From: Dichotomocladium elegans
Taxonomy: Eukaryota > Mucoromycota > Mucoromycetes > Mucorales > Lichtheimiaceae
Assembly (NCBI GenBank): GCA_025716815.1
Contig: JAIXMN010000004.1
Coordinates: 806,001 to 870,000 of the forward strand
Length of the DNA: 64,000 nucleotides
Reading direction: 5' to 3'
Shown: positions 36,275 to 48,209 of the stretch, piece by piece
How the letters are laid out: the number at the start of each line of letters is the position of its first letter
Numbering within the stretch: position 1 is the stretch's first letter
Position numbers and translations under genes: made by a program
The notes under the pieces: generated by a model
What the model was told of the DNA's origin: nothing
Databases searched by the model: none
Seen by the model: the letters and a program-made list of their open reading frames with translations, nothing else

Positions 36275-38396
36275 GGTGAGTCTACGAAGCACACTTGGCA
36301 TGGAATGCAGAGCAGAGTGGAGAGCAAAAGAGAAATAAAGGAAACGAAGGGAGACTCACTTCCATGTCGATGTCAGTAATATTCGGAGAGAGGAGAAACC
36401 AAAGAATACTCTTCCATTTCACCGCCGTCACGGGTATTTCGCCTTCCCGAGATGCTTCTTTTATGCTCATTATAGCATAGCACAAACATCTTATTGGCTG
36501 TGAACCTTGACCTTCTCCACTGCTGGAACATATGGGCTTTGCGCGTATGGTAGTAGCATTCGTCAGCTTACACGCATTGATGCGGATCGAAATCACCGCT
36601 TTAGCGCATATTCGAGAACTCAAAAACGATCGATAGTTTATTTCAAGCAACCCTACGGGCGTACTGCATACCAGAGAGACCGCACTCGAAGACAGTTTCT
36701 CTCCCGATGATCGCAGACAAAAGAAACCACTCTCTCGAAACGTGCGCAATTTCAAAAGTAGCTGCTTTACAAAACTTCTCTTTTCGAAGCTCGTAAACGA
36801 ACACCTGCCCAGGTATTATTTTGTGCTAAAATAATTTGGAAGTGTGAGCACCAAAAGTCCAAGGTGGGTCTGATACAGCGAAGTTGCCGAACACAGCATC
36901 GTCGTTCGAATCAATTTACTGCTACATTCTCAGAAATTCTGCAAGGGAATGTGGTATTTCAAAATCATCAGTCAACAGGAGATACTACCTTTTCTTTGTA
37001 TGCTTTTACCTACACTAAAGGTCTAAGGAACGCGGGAGTTATCCTGGGTACTCTCGGTGATAACCAGGATGGAGAAGCAGAGAAGAGGATAGAGCTGGCG
37101 CACCGGAACAGAACGGCGGAGTAGAGAAAACGAATGGAATCGGACCAGGGACGACTGCGAAGAGGACAAGAGAGCTCGAAGGAGTGGAAGGGTATCCAGG
37201 AATCCCTCTCCCTCCGTGACTCATTAGATAAGGTCTGAGACAGACGACTCACGACAAATACCGTAAGGGTTCGATTAGCTTATCAGGAAGTTTATAGCTA
37301 AGCATCCCATTAATAAACGTGGTGTAATATATATGCTTAATCAATCTTGAGAACATGGGAGTGCATTGGGATTACCTATTACGATAATAGGTATAAAAAG
37401 GCTTTGAAAAGGAAGAACGTGATCCATGACAGTGTCTTCCAAAACTTCGTTTGCTCATCAGCAAGGCATAACTTATCACGCGCAGATCCATATTTTAGCG
37501 GCTTCAACCATTTTGGGAGACGTCCTGAGTCAATTAAATTGTATGAGTTGTAAAGTGAGGAAGTATAACGCAATGAACGCTGTTGAATAAGGGGGTGAGG
37601 TCTTTTCGTGGCACCACCGAGCTGGATCCTAGGCATTGGAGCTTATTGCAATGCACCGTAGGAATAATACCGTTGAACAGCACCTTTCAGTTATTCGCGC
37701 TATATGGAATACGCAGCCAACAGGATTCTCATTAGCGTAAATGCCAGTGTTTAAGAGTACAATATCTCAACATCATTTCCACGCATTAATGTAGATGCCT
37801 GCAGTCAGAGGGACGCAGTGGTTTTTTTATATACAGCAAGGTTATTGAAGAGTTCTCTGTGCAATCAAGTTATTGATTGATACATTCAAAAATCATGCTT
37901 ACGCAACTTCGTATCACTCGTACTCTCCGAAATTTACAAATGCTCTCAGCTTGACGCTCAGACTACTGCTGTGGAATCGAAGGCGCGTTTGGCTATCTAC
38001 TACATAGTGATGTTTTATGTATATGTACATATACTTATGTGCAAAGAAGATCGCGCAGCAGCAATATTTTATTTATGCCAAGAGACTGAAATGAGTATTA
38101 TTTGTAGACACCATAACGGTCGATTTTGTAAAAAAAACAGCTAGAGGATAGTAGCATGCATCCTGATGACGTTCATATGCATATCCATACCATATATCTT
38201 ATGCTGTCCTCAACATCCAAGATTATCTGGCATATCAAGAACTTCGATGCTGATGTGACAACTTCATAGAATTTTTATGCGATATGTTTTTGTATTTCGT
38301 GCGACATTATCTTGTATACGAAACTTATTTTTGAAATAAAGCGTATTCTATATGCATATTCGCTTCCTCCCAGTTCTTATGCTATGATTTCGATCT
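36275..38396. other. Gene-poor 2.1 kb region
   Basis: No family recognised. An open frame of 157 codons at 36282-36755 (-) and 79-86-codon frames near 36864-37252 have no motifs and no splice pattern. AT-rich from about 37.8 kb on. May contain the promoter of Gtr2 at its left end and the 3' flank of Tim8 at its right end. Confidence 0.5.
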
Positions 38397-38821
38397 CTAG
38401 ACAGCAGAGCTGCGGAGGTCCTCAAGACGCTTGACGATGAACATGCTGGTGTCCAAGAAACGCTCAACGCAGTTAGCAAGGCAGCTTTCATCGGAACGAT
38501 CCATCTTGTTATTGATCTTGAAAATACACTTGTTCTATAAATTTTATCGTCCATTAGCAGCTGTCATTGATATTGCCCGATCTAGCATTGTCATTTTCTC
38601 AACTTACCCAGCAAACATCAGTCATTTCGTGAACAGTCTGTTGAATGCGTGCCTTGGCGTTCTCAGCCTCAAGGAACTTAAATAGGCAGTGGCGCGTCAA
38701 TTGGTTGTTGGAGGTGAATGTATGTGCATACATGTATATATGTATGCATTCGTCGGCCTACCTGAGCGAGTTCACGCTGATCTTGTTCGGAAAACTGCAT
38801 TTGCTGACCTTGGGCTGCCAT
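38397..38821 (-). CDS. TIM8: Mitochondrial intermembrane-space chaperone Tim8
   Basis: Small Tim protein that with Tim13 escorts membrane proteins through the intermembrane space to the TIM22 route. Exons 38821-38762, 38676-38608 and 38534-38397 splice in frame to 88 residues, the usual size. The twin CX3C motif is complete: CWNKC and CLANC, with intron 2 falling just after the tryptophan of the first. The helices read FLEAENAKARIQQTVHEMTD and NCVERFLDTSMFIVKRLE, typical of Tim8 rather than Tim9, 10 or 13. An in-frame upstream extension to about 38983 exists but is unconserved, so the MAAQ start is preferred. Confidence 0.93.
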
Positions 38822-39765
38822 GGTTAAAAAATAATAACAAAGGAAGAGAGCCTGGTCGGCCCCCGAGGCTGTAGCCGGATCTTCAGGCCCGACAACGGAA
38901 ATGTCATTTCGGGGGTGGGAGGCACTGAGAGCCCCCCGGGGTTGCCCGTGCGATGGCTTGTCTATCTCAAAAACTCTCGCCATGACAGTGATTTTTCAAA
39001 AGAGCAGTCCCAAAACTTTTTTTTTTTGGCAGGATCGGAGATACAACAACTCAGCAAAATGATTGGGAATGCTCATGTTTCAAGAAAGCGCAACTGTCTC
39101 TGGCAAATTTTTCCGAATCAGCACCGGCTGTACTACAGAAATCTGTTTATTGCAATCAATTGAGTCCCATGGGAGGTCTTCTACGGTGGGAAGATTAGGG
39201 TCCTGATGTACTCCGTTCACGTGTTGTAGGCTATTGATATGGAAGAGCCTAATTATAGGGCCAAGTTGACGTGTTCTACTTTTTCCAGTAGATCGTACCT
39301 AGCGCATCGATCGACTCCTGATAAAAGGTAGTAATAATTAATTTACCAGGTGTCAACCTCGATCCGGACAGGTGACATATCAAATCGGAAAAAGAAGATA
39401 AGATATAACTAGACTGAGAGTTTATGGACTCAGTACAGGCATGACTGGCGAAATAACTCTTACCATGCATCCACCAAGGGTCATTGCCGTCCAACATGTT
39501 GGATCTATAATCTTTTTTCCATACAACGGTTAGTGTCGCGACACAAATGTCGTACGAAGTCTAATGAATCACCTTTTTATTGCTGATAGTTCATATCAGA
39601 CTTTATACATTCATCTTTCCCTTCTCCTTTCCTTACTTTGTCACGTCCGTTTATCAACCTTTAGCCCTACCTTGGCCCCCTATCAATCCTTTGCAAACGA
39701 CAGGAACCCTGCTCTAAATTTCTCGTTCATCCAGCATTGGAAACGTTAGAATTACATCCTGCACC
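38822..39765. other. Divergent intergenic region
   Basis: Spacer between Tim8 (-) and the subtilase (+). A 73-codon minus-strand frame at 39279-39497 (starting LDGNDPWWMHG) is flanked upstream by an acceptor-like TTATAG but is not recognised and may be a remnant. Pyrimidine-rich sequence precedes the protease start. Confidence 0.5.
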
Positions 39766-41822
39766 ATGAAAATCTCTTTCCTTTCTTTTATATATCTGGC
39801 GTTTACCGCCCTTTTCGTATCGGCAACCCACACCCAGAACAAAACTACTGCCGCGGCTACAGATGTTTCCACTATTGTTAAATCGAGGAGCCACAATTAT
39901 ATCGTCCAAGTGAGCCGCGAGACCAAGCTTGAAGCATGTAATAGAAAAAAAAAAGAGAAGTAGAATATGATTATATGTGAACCATCTCATTGAGTCCGTT
40001 CTTGGAACAGTTATGGATGAGTTTTCCAAGAAGGTCGAAGAATTTTTCCATGAGCTCTTCGAGGATATTAAGGAGGGTTTCGAAGATCTCTTCAGCCGAA
40101 CCAACGAAGCGAACTACGAACTTCACAGGTCTTATGACATTGGTGGCAATTACAAAGCCATAGGTGTCCGTATCAAAGATGGCCGTGTTGTTGACAAGAT
40201 TCCCCACCACTTTAAGCAAGTCGTTTCGATCATTCCCGACGATGAAATCACATTTGATCTCGGTGTTCCTATGACACGCAAGATTGATAAGCGTTACTAC
40301 ATTGTAGGTGCTGGAGATATGCCATTACAGACAGCTTCCGTTATCTGATCTGTCTAACTTAGCGCACTGTTGTCCTGAAAAACGGGACCCATTACCAAGA
40401 ACGGCATAAGAAAGGGTCTCTCCGTCCTGTGTCTTCTTCTCGTGCTAGCAAGACGTCTGACCTGCCCAAGCCCACCAAGGTACCTTTTGCAATCTCGGAC
40501 AGCTCCGATGGCCAGGCTTATGTCACCCAGAAACCCCAAAAGTCCACACCTTGGAACCTGATTCGCATTTCCGAACGTGAGCGAGACTTCACGAAGCCTT
40601 ATATCTACGATTCCAATGCAGGGTATAGGGCAACGCTCACCACCCCTTTTACCTATTACCCTTTTACTTATCTATCGATTATGGTTTTTGTTACCTTCTA
40701 GCAAAAACGTCACGGTTTATGTCGTTGATGACGGCATCAATATTAGCCACGAAGACTTTGAAGGTCGTGCTCATCACGGTTATAGCGCTTTTACAGCAAC
40801 TAGCAAGTCTACAACCTCATCAAGCAATTCCACATCACCTCAAGATGGTGGCGGACACGGTACTGTGGATGGACAATTAGTTATGGATAAAAGTTAACAT
40901 GTACTTCACTTCCTGTTACTATATCTAGGTACCCATGTAGCTGGTATCATAGGCGGCAAGCACTATGGCGTTGCCAAGAAAGTTAAACTTGTTAGTGTCC
41001 AAGTCCTCAAGGCCAACGGCAAGGGGACCGTCTCTAGCTTGCTAGGCGGCATTCAATGGATCATTGAACACTCCAAGAACAACACGGGACCGATCTTGAT
41101 CAACATGTCGCTCGGGATCAACAGTTCTGTGCCTGGTGCGAAGTCCTTGGAAGAAGGTAACTAATAGCAAAATAATCGCGATGAAACATTATTAAACGGC
41201 ACACGCGTGAATTTTTCTAGCCATTATCGCTGCTGTGGAGGCCGGTGTACCTGTTATTGCTGCTGCTGGCAACTCTGCAAGGTACGAGGCAAATCCGGCA
41301 TCCTCCCCCCCCCAACATAAATAGTATATTCCCTGATGATAATGCTGATGTAATCTTTTAGCGACGCTTGCGATATTATCCCTGCAGGAAACAGCAAAGT
41401 ATTTGCGGTTGGGACGACCACCCAGGAAGACAAAATGGATCCTGGCAGCTGCTATGGAAAATGCGTTGATATTCTCGCGCCTGGTTAGTGTCAACCCAGT
41501 AAAAAGAAAATGACAATATAACAATGCATGACAGAGACACAAGTAACTGATGCTCGTTGTATTAGGTTTTAACATAACAAGCGCGTATGTCGGAAGCACC
41601 AAAGCAACAGCCATGCTGTCAGGAACGTCGATGGCGTCACCCCACGTGGCCGGCACTGCTGCGTTGCTGTTACCTTACATGGAGGATGCCACTCCACAAG
41701 AACTGTACGACGCTCTTACAAAGCTTGCAACCGACGGCGTGGTCACTGGAATTCCTGACAAATCTACTCCCAATAAGCTCATCTTCAACGGCCAGACAAT
41801 GGAGACCAAAGATGCCAACTGA
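39766..41822 (+). CDS. Secreted subtilisin-like serine protease (S8, proteinase K type)
   Basis: Extracellular endopeptidase. Exons 39766-39937, 40011-40303, 40363-40622, 40702-40859, 40929-41156, 41221-41281, 41362-41483 and 41566-41822 join in frame to 516 residues. Signal peptide: MKISFLSFIYLAFTALFVSA. The prodomain is long, about 220 residues, with an amphipathic helix (MDEFSKKVEEFFHELFEDI) and later a basic HKKGS linker. Catalytic triad: Asp251 in VYVVDDGI, His294 in GGHGTHVAG and Ser453 in GTSMASPH; oxyanion motif AAAGNSA. Proteinase K features include QEDKMDPGS and YGKCVDILAPG. A Ser/Thr-rich insertion (TATSKSTTSSSNSTS) precedes the histidine motif. Exon 1/2 junction chosen by phase; the alternative donor at CAAG|GTGAGC does not keep frame. 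Likely promoter-regulated by nutrients, but no site is seen. Confidence 0.9.
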
Positions 41823-44481
41823 AGTAATTAGCGACTATACGCCCACACACCAATTGTACACTTTATCTATTATTACTCTTTTCTTCCCCCCTATAAGCGA
41901 TTTAACTGCCATCTTTTTATCGTATCAACCATTGCTTTGAATAGCTGCCGATGGGTGATAAAATTGTACTCATATGTACATAGCAATGCTACATATGTGA
42001 AACTTACTGATACCTCTGCATTTGTGCGGAAGGGAGAAAAAACGAATGGTAATTTGTCATTTTGGAGCATGCTAATTGTTAGAGCCCCGTGAAATTATTT
42101 CCTATACTCTGTTTTCGAAAATATTATTATTCTGTAAAAGATAAAATACTGTCATATAAGATTGGATCGAGTAGTCTATCATTAGGTGGTTAGGCATATC
42201 TTTGACTTAAGGCCCAGCGCAACACCGAAGCATACCGAGATGTTTATCATATTGTAATAAGCACAGTAGAATTCTGGAGGTTAAAGGTAGAAGCAATGGT
42301 GGGAGCACAATAGCACACAATGATGACGTGTAGCGGGTCATCGACAAGGCGCAGATGAGATCAAGGGAGCACAACAGGACTGAGGAGTTGGAGGGGGAGG
42401 GGAGTACCTGGTCGAAAGCAGCCGTGAAGTGATGGCAAAGAGAGATCATAACAAGCGACCCGGTGCAGGAGCTGCCCATAAAGAAAAGCAGTAGGGCCTT
42501 GCATACGATGATCAAATTGTGATCCTGCCGAGGCCCCGACACCCTTTAGACGACTCTCTATTGATTTAGCAAGTATCATACTAGTAAGATTGGTCGATCT
42601 ACAAAGGACATGGACGTTTTGTTACAATAAAACAATTCAGCAATAACAGAGCAACTACATTGAAGATGAAATCAATGAAAAAAGAAATGGTTTGCTCATG
42701 GCATATAATATATCCATGTAGGAAATATTCAAAGCAAAATATGTGAATGGCTGACTATTCATACCTTCTTCCTCTTAACAACGCTGCAGCAAATAATGTG
42801 ATGTATGATATGATCTCCTTCTGCAGAAAACTTAACATCTATAGCACCCACCTGTGCTACTTCACGGTAGCCTACCGTCTATCAGATGTTCAAGATACAG
42901 TACAGCTTAGATAGGGGTAGAGCCCGTGTTGTGAGTCATAGGTCGAATGTTAAAACGCCTACTTGCGCTGCTACATCAAAACTGCTGCTACTTTAGCTGC
43001 TGCCGTAATTCCACGCGCATTAGCAATCGTATTTAACGAACATACACACCACAAGGAGGTCGCAGCCCTTTCTCTGGTGAGAAATCTCTTTACTACCTGT
43101 TTCGATGATGAGTTCTTTTATAAACCAGAGAGACTGCCATCAAATGGTCATTGAAATCTTTCTCGTATCTTTTACGACAGTATGCTTTTATGTTTTTTTT
43201 TTATTTGTTCATCTTGCGCAAAGATTTTCTGGCAAATGTGGCTTTTTGAATTGGGAAGCATGCGTTCTTGATCTTGGAAATTGTGTATAATTGATCTGAT
43301 GAGATAATCTATAAGCTGCTCAATGGACTATTCGTCTAATCCTTTGTGTGTCATCCAGACCATCCGTTGTTTATTTCCCAAAGTCTCGCTATTCGGTCAG
43401 AACTACAGCATCATATCGCATTCACACACATACATCTTGCGCCTCTACCTATCTTTCTCCTAGCAGGACAACAACAGAAGCATTTTGAAATTACATACAG
43501 AGATACGGTGTGCTGACTTTTCTCCTAATTGATACTCTTATGACCCATGCATACAACATGACATGACGCCGGTTTCTCGAAAGCGGCCATTTAATGAATG
43601 GACAGAACTGTCTGTTTTTTTTTCCTCAGCGAACGGCATACATCAACAAATAAAAAGAGTTCAGGGACAGAATGGCTCGTTGCGCAGATTACTACTAGTA
43701 ATTGGAGCCACGCCCTTGGTTTTTTGGCTGTGAAATCGTCGAAGGGCAGCCAATGCTCAAATAACACGAATCCGGAGTCTTCTTTCCCTTCCACACAACA
43801 ATATATGTTTCTCTCGCTCGCTTGCTCGCTTGATCTCGAAGATGAGAATCTGCATTCTAGACCACCTTGAGGAATCGTAGCTACAAGACCAGACTTATGT
43901 GAAGAGAAGTCATTGTATTGAGATATGCTATAGACGGTATTTGCCTCCACTCTCTTTATTTCGGTGCTGGTCCTAATCATTTTGTCCGTCAGGACAAGGA
44001 GCATGATCTCAGATGTTTTGGAATGGTGAGTCCGCTAAATATGGACAGATGTAACAATCTATGGACAAAACCGACCGATTGCTACTGTACCTGCTGCGCC
44101 CCAAAACGTGATCCCCTCGTGGATGATGGCAGATATTTGTCCCGATTATTTCTATGGTCCAAATAAAGAGAGGAACCCAGGAACCAATTTGACTAGCACC
44201 CCCATTAACCCTTCAGGATCCGCAGAACGTCCAGATATTAGGGAGTAAGTCCCAAAAAGCAAGGGGAGGGGGAAAAGAGAGACAAACAGAATCTCGGTCA
44301 ATTCTCGCCAAAAATCGATCGTAACTGCTGCGTTTTTGTCGTGGTTAAGAGGCTCTGATGTATTGTTGCACATACGTTGCTCAGCGTATTCAGATTACAC
44401 AATCACATAAAATATATATAATGAAAAAACGCATCCACCGACCCCCCCTTTAGCAAGCAACACCAATACCCACATTCTGAA
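41823..44481. other. Gene-poor 2.7 kb region
   Basis: No gene recognised. A frame at 42963-43154 (+) has a hydrophobic, Ala-rich start but no ATG. Frames at 43591-44166 on both strands lack motifs. The sequence is AT-rich for much of its length. Confidence 0.5.
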
Positions 44482-45330
44482 ATGCAGTTGTCGCACGCAC
44501 AAATCAAGAAGGAGATGAATTCTGCGCTTGCAGAAATCGAACAAGCTGCCAATGAAATAACCAACCTCGGCAGTCGTCGACTTTGCAAATTAAGTAATAC
44601 GTTTGTGCTCCTCACCTGCCTAGGTTTTGTGCCTTCCGCGATGGCCAACATAAGCTACCTTGAGGAACCGAAAACAGCTTTCGTCTTTTGCGTCACCGTG
44701 CTCGCAATGAGTTCGGCCTACGGACTGTACTACATTGTTCAGTACTGTTTAATGCCTGAGCTGTTTCGATCCATTGTCGCAGGGCTTGTGCGGTCCGTAG
44801 ATATAAGTGACGATGACGGAGACTTTCGAGAGGAGGAGATGAAGAAGGAACGTGACGAGGACCGACAAAAACAACAACAACAACAACGGCTCAAAGATAC
44901 AAGCCTTCAAAGGAGCCTGACGATGGATCTGCTTCGCGAGACACAAGCAACTGCAAAGGAAGCAAACAAGACGTTCGAAAGCCTTTTCCAACGCCGACAC
45001 TACGTTGACAGTGCTTTCCAAATCCTGATCGGCATCGTTTCATTTGCTCTAATTATTCTCATTCTTGTGGGTCCAAAGACGGACGAGTTTGGCTGGCCCG
45101 GCCTCGCAGAGATCATCTTTACCATCTGGATTTTCTTTGCAAACATTGTGTTTGCTCTCGTGTACGCCTTTATCTCCACACAAAGGCGCAAGAAGGATCT
45201 CGAAGCTGCAGAAAAGACGGCTCAGAAGGTGGCCAACGACTGGTTCATATCCGCGCACCGAACTGAATATGCTCATCTCTGGCAGCAAATTGCTGAACAG
45301 CAGAAGAACAAGTCTTCCATTGTCACATAA
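44482..45330 (+). CDS. Four-pass membrane protein of unknown function
   Basis: A 282-residue single-exon frame with credible coding character. Two hydrophobic helices near 37-57 and 65-89 form one hairpin and two near 176-196 and 207-229 a second. Between them lies a highly charged, Gln-rich cytosol-like segment (about 105-170: FREEEMKKERDEDRQKQ and following heptads) that could be a coiled coil. The C-terminal 50 residues are again amphipathic and charged. There is no signal peptide, no N-glycosylation-rich loop and no motif I recognise. Start is the first ATG of the open frame. An AT trinucleotide repeat lies after its stop. Confidence 0.7.
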   Translation: MQLSHAQIKKEMNSALAEIEQAANEITNLGSRRLCKLSNTFVLLTCLGFVPSAMANISYLEEPKTAFVFCVTVLAMSSAYGLYYIVQYCLMPELFRSIVAGLVRSVDISDDDGDFREEEMKKERDEDRQKQQQQQRLKDTSLQRSLTMDLLRETQATAKEANKTFESLFQRRHYVDSAFQILIGIVSFALIILILVGPKTDEFGWPGLAEIIFTIWIFFANIVFALVYAFISTQRRKKDLEAAEKTAQKVANDWFISAHRTEYAHLWQQIAEQQKNKSSIVT

Positions 45331-45471
45331 GATCTTATATCATCCAGTACTTACGTAAAAAATAGCACTCTCTCATTCAGAGCTGGGTATTGTCCGCGTT
45401 AATCTGCGCTTTGTATTTGTGTCATTCCGAGAAAGTTGTACCGAACGTAGAGATCTTGTAATTGATGTTAG

Positions 45472-45472
<1 letters not shown>

Positions 45473-45521
<49 letters not shown>
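45473..45521. repeat. TTA/ATT trinucleotide repeat, about 16 units
   Basis: Perfect tandem TTA run in the short convergent gap between the four-pass membrane protein (+) and the TBC gene (-). Confidence 0.95.
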
Positions 45522-45585
45522 GATTACTATTAGTTTATTGGAATGGTGGTTAGAAAGCAAGATGTTGTATGATGTGATATTAAAG

Positions 45586-48209
45586 TCAATATGCGCTATT
45601 ATCCTTGTTGATGTTTAATTTAGAGTTTTTCTTTGTCATTTTACCACCAAGACCTTTGAAAGTTCCAAGACTAGAGCCGGCAGCATTCGGGCCGCCTGCC
45701 ATCAGGTTCTTGAGACCATGTTCAACCGGCAATCCCATCGCATCTGAGGTGCTACTACTTGCTTTCTTGGCATAGCGTTTAATATCGGTTTTGGATAGCT
45801 TGATACGAAATGCGGCATCCAAGAGAATATCTGGTTTCAGATATTTATGTGGGATATGGAGGAGGAACGTGAGGATTTCGGAATTTGTTGGACATGACGT
45901 AAGAAGATGTTCTAAGGAAGATAACAGGGTGAGGATCGTTGATACCGAGCTCGAAGTAGATGTCCTTTATCCAGGTCCTTACCTTTACAAATCTCAAGAA
46001 TCGCCAGACTTATTCGATAGAATACTTTGCTCCCCTCAAAGTAGAACACGTCCCACACACGAAGCACGGAATTCCACGGGAGCGTCAGAGTAAAAGCGGT
46101 CATGAACCATTGAGCAATGTACATGATAGGGTGAACGTCATTGTTCTCCAAATGCTGAGCTAGCTTTGGTTGATGATCCTTCAGGAGCTCACCAATGATA
46201 TAAGCGTCAATGCGTATCTGGGACAATGACTCGTTGAAATAGCCATTCATGTATCTGTCGATTGTAGCAACAAATAACCAAAAAGAGTCCTGAACATGCT
46301 GTATAAGCCGAATGTTCCCTGGCTTCTTCATTCCTGTCCTACCTCTGCGGGCATATGCATCAGCATGCAACCAGCTAAGCGACCCATGCCCTGGCAATAC
46401 TCAAGATCAGGGTTGTAATGGGAGTACGCCTTCAAGATTTTACTTAAATCTCTTTGACCTTGGCCATTCTCATCGAGGAACTGGATATGGTCCGGATAGC
46501 AGCGTGCAATGTCTCTTTCAATGACAGGGTAAATTTTCGTTCGTGGTCTTTTGCAGAGGTTCTGTTGAGCAGAATGCTTGTCAACGCCACGTTTCGAATG
46601 GATGGTGGAGCTATTTACCTCATAGAGCCCCTTCTTAGAATATGTTTGACTTTCTGCCAGGAACTGCCAAACGCGAGCGCGAACAGATGCGGGTATACCA
46701 GAGCGAACAAGTTTCTTGAACTTTGCATCTTTCTTCACAGTCCCTGCGTCAAGTTTCCCCATAGTATTTATCCACTTAATTTCCTGCTCTCGATACTCCT
46801 TCATCGACTTCACGGAAGAATCAGCTCTGCAATGCCATAATCAGCTTTCTATTGATTATGGTCGATTGAGCTATCTCTTACCGCTGCAGGGCTGAGTTGT
46901 TTCCTGTTTTTGAAGAAGGATCAATGATGAATCCATATTCGTCGACAGGCATGTCGCTTTCGGGAACAGCAAGATGACTTGGGGCAGTCTTTGCGAAAGG
47001 CATATCCCCCTCGTCATCTCCGTCATGTTCTTCATCGTTGTGCGTTGATACAGTCGTTTCTGCATGCTTCGCTACGCCAGACTCTCCATTAGGGTGAGAT
47101 GCACGCGCTAATGTTGAATTGAGCATGGACGTCTTGGACCCAACCTTCGTAGGCACCGCTGCTATTGTCCGGCTATTGAGTCTTGTAGGACCGTTCACAG
47201 GTTCGTCATATGAATCATCCGAATAGTCGTCGTTGAAAAGGGAAGTGTCAAAGTTCTCGGTGCCGGACAAAATTCCTGGATTTTTTGATATTGCGACAGC
47301 CTTGTTGTACGTATCTAGTAAAGATATGAATATCCATGTATGTGTGTTCCACATTAACCACCGTACCCATTTCCTCCATATGATGTCTCATATTTGCCAT
47401 GGAAGGTGTTGAGGAAGTGGTGACAAGACTTTCAAAACTGGAGCGGGTACCCATTGGCCATTGGCTGTTCTTGTTTGAATGCTCGTGGATAGATGAGGAA
47501 TATTGATCCGAGACCGATGAATAGGACTGAACAGAGTTGCGCTGGTTGTATCTAGACCTTCCTTGAAGGTGCGAATCTGTACTGTTGTTTGAATATTGGG
47601 ACATTTCATTCTCTCCGAATTCGAGCTCGGCGTCCAACGATTCAAGCACACGCGGATCGAGTTCCACAAAGTGAACGTTCTCTGCATTAAATCGGCCGAC
47701 TATGCCCTCGCAATACCCCTACTCATATATTAGATGCATATTCAGTACAACAAGGAAGATAATAATAATAGCGCCAATAAGAAAAGCCGAGCAACTGTTT
47801 GGAATTATTTACCAGGTAAATGTCGTTGTGGATATGCTTGAGAACAACAATGCGTTCGCCTTGTAAAGATTAGGAAATGTCTCTCGTGCTATCACGAACA
47901 GTTACCTGAAAGGTACATGAGGTCCTCGGCAGTCTCGGCTAGCACATCTGCTTTCGACACACAGGCACCGAGACCACCTGTGCAAATAGACAATGGGTAA
48001 ATGTTTCAGTGCGATGGCTGGCTGTGGACAGTTATGTTGCAAACGTCGGTACCTTGTTCGGCGAATGCTTTTAGCTCCGTCATAGCCATAGAGTCCACAT
48101 CCACGGACCCCTGATCGAAACCGTCACCAGGTTCTTTTAGAATCTTTGCAATTTTGTTACTGATATCCTCGAGATCGGTCGAAGTGTGTCTTGTCATCTT
48201 GAGTTCCAT
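45586..48209 (-). CDS. TBC-domain Rab GTPase-activating protein with N-terminal SH3-like domain
   Basis: Stimulates GTP hydrolysis by a Rab in membrane traffic. Eight exons: 48209-48053, 47977-47906, 47859-47813, 47718-47367, 47314-46882, 46826-46343, 46289-45983 and 45911-45586, all in phase, give 725 residues. An SH3-like module (about 53-113) reads LAETAEDLMYLSGERIVVLK, DIYLGYCEGIVGRFNAENVHFVE. A Ser/Asn-rich linker follows. The TBC domain (about 390-620) has SGIPASVRARVWQFL, YPVIERDIARCYPDH (arginine finger) and DLEYCQGMGRLAG (glutamine finger), then MYIAQWFMTAFTLTLPW and VLRVWDVFYFEG. The catalytic R and Q are both present, so it should be active. Rab target unknown; the SH3-TBC architecture differs from Gyp1 and Gyp7. 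Confidence 0.9.

Noticed and set aside
37255..37290. GGTTCGATT resembling a tRNA B box
   Set aside because: No matching A box or acceptor stem at the right distance on either strand.
38822..38983. In-frame N-terminal extension of Tim8
   Set aside because: Tim8 proteins begin close to the first helix; the extension is Pro/Gly-rich and unlike a mitochondrial intermembrane-space start.
42963..43154. Hydrophobic Ala-rich frame resembling a signal peptide
   Set aside because: No ATG opens it and no downstream exon could be joined.
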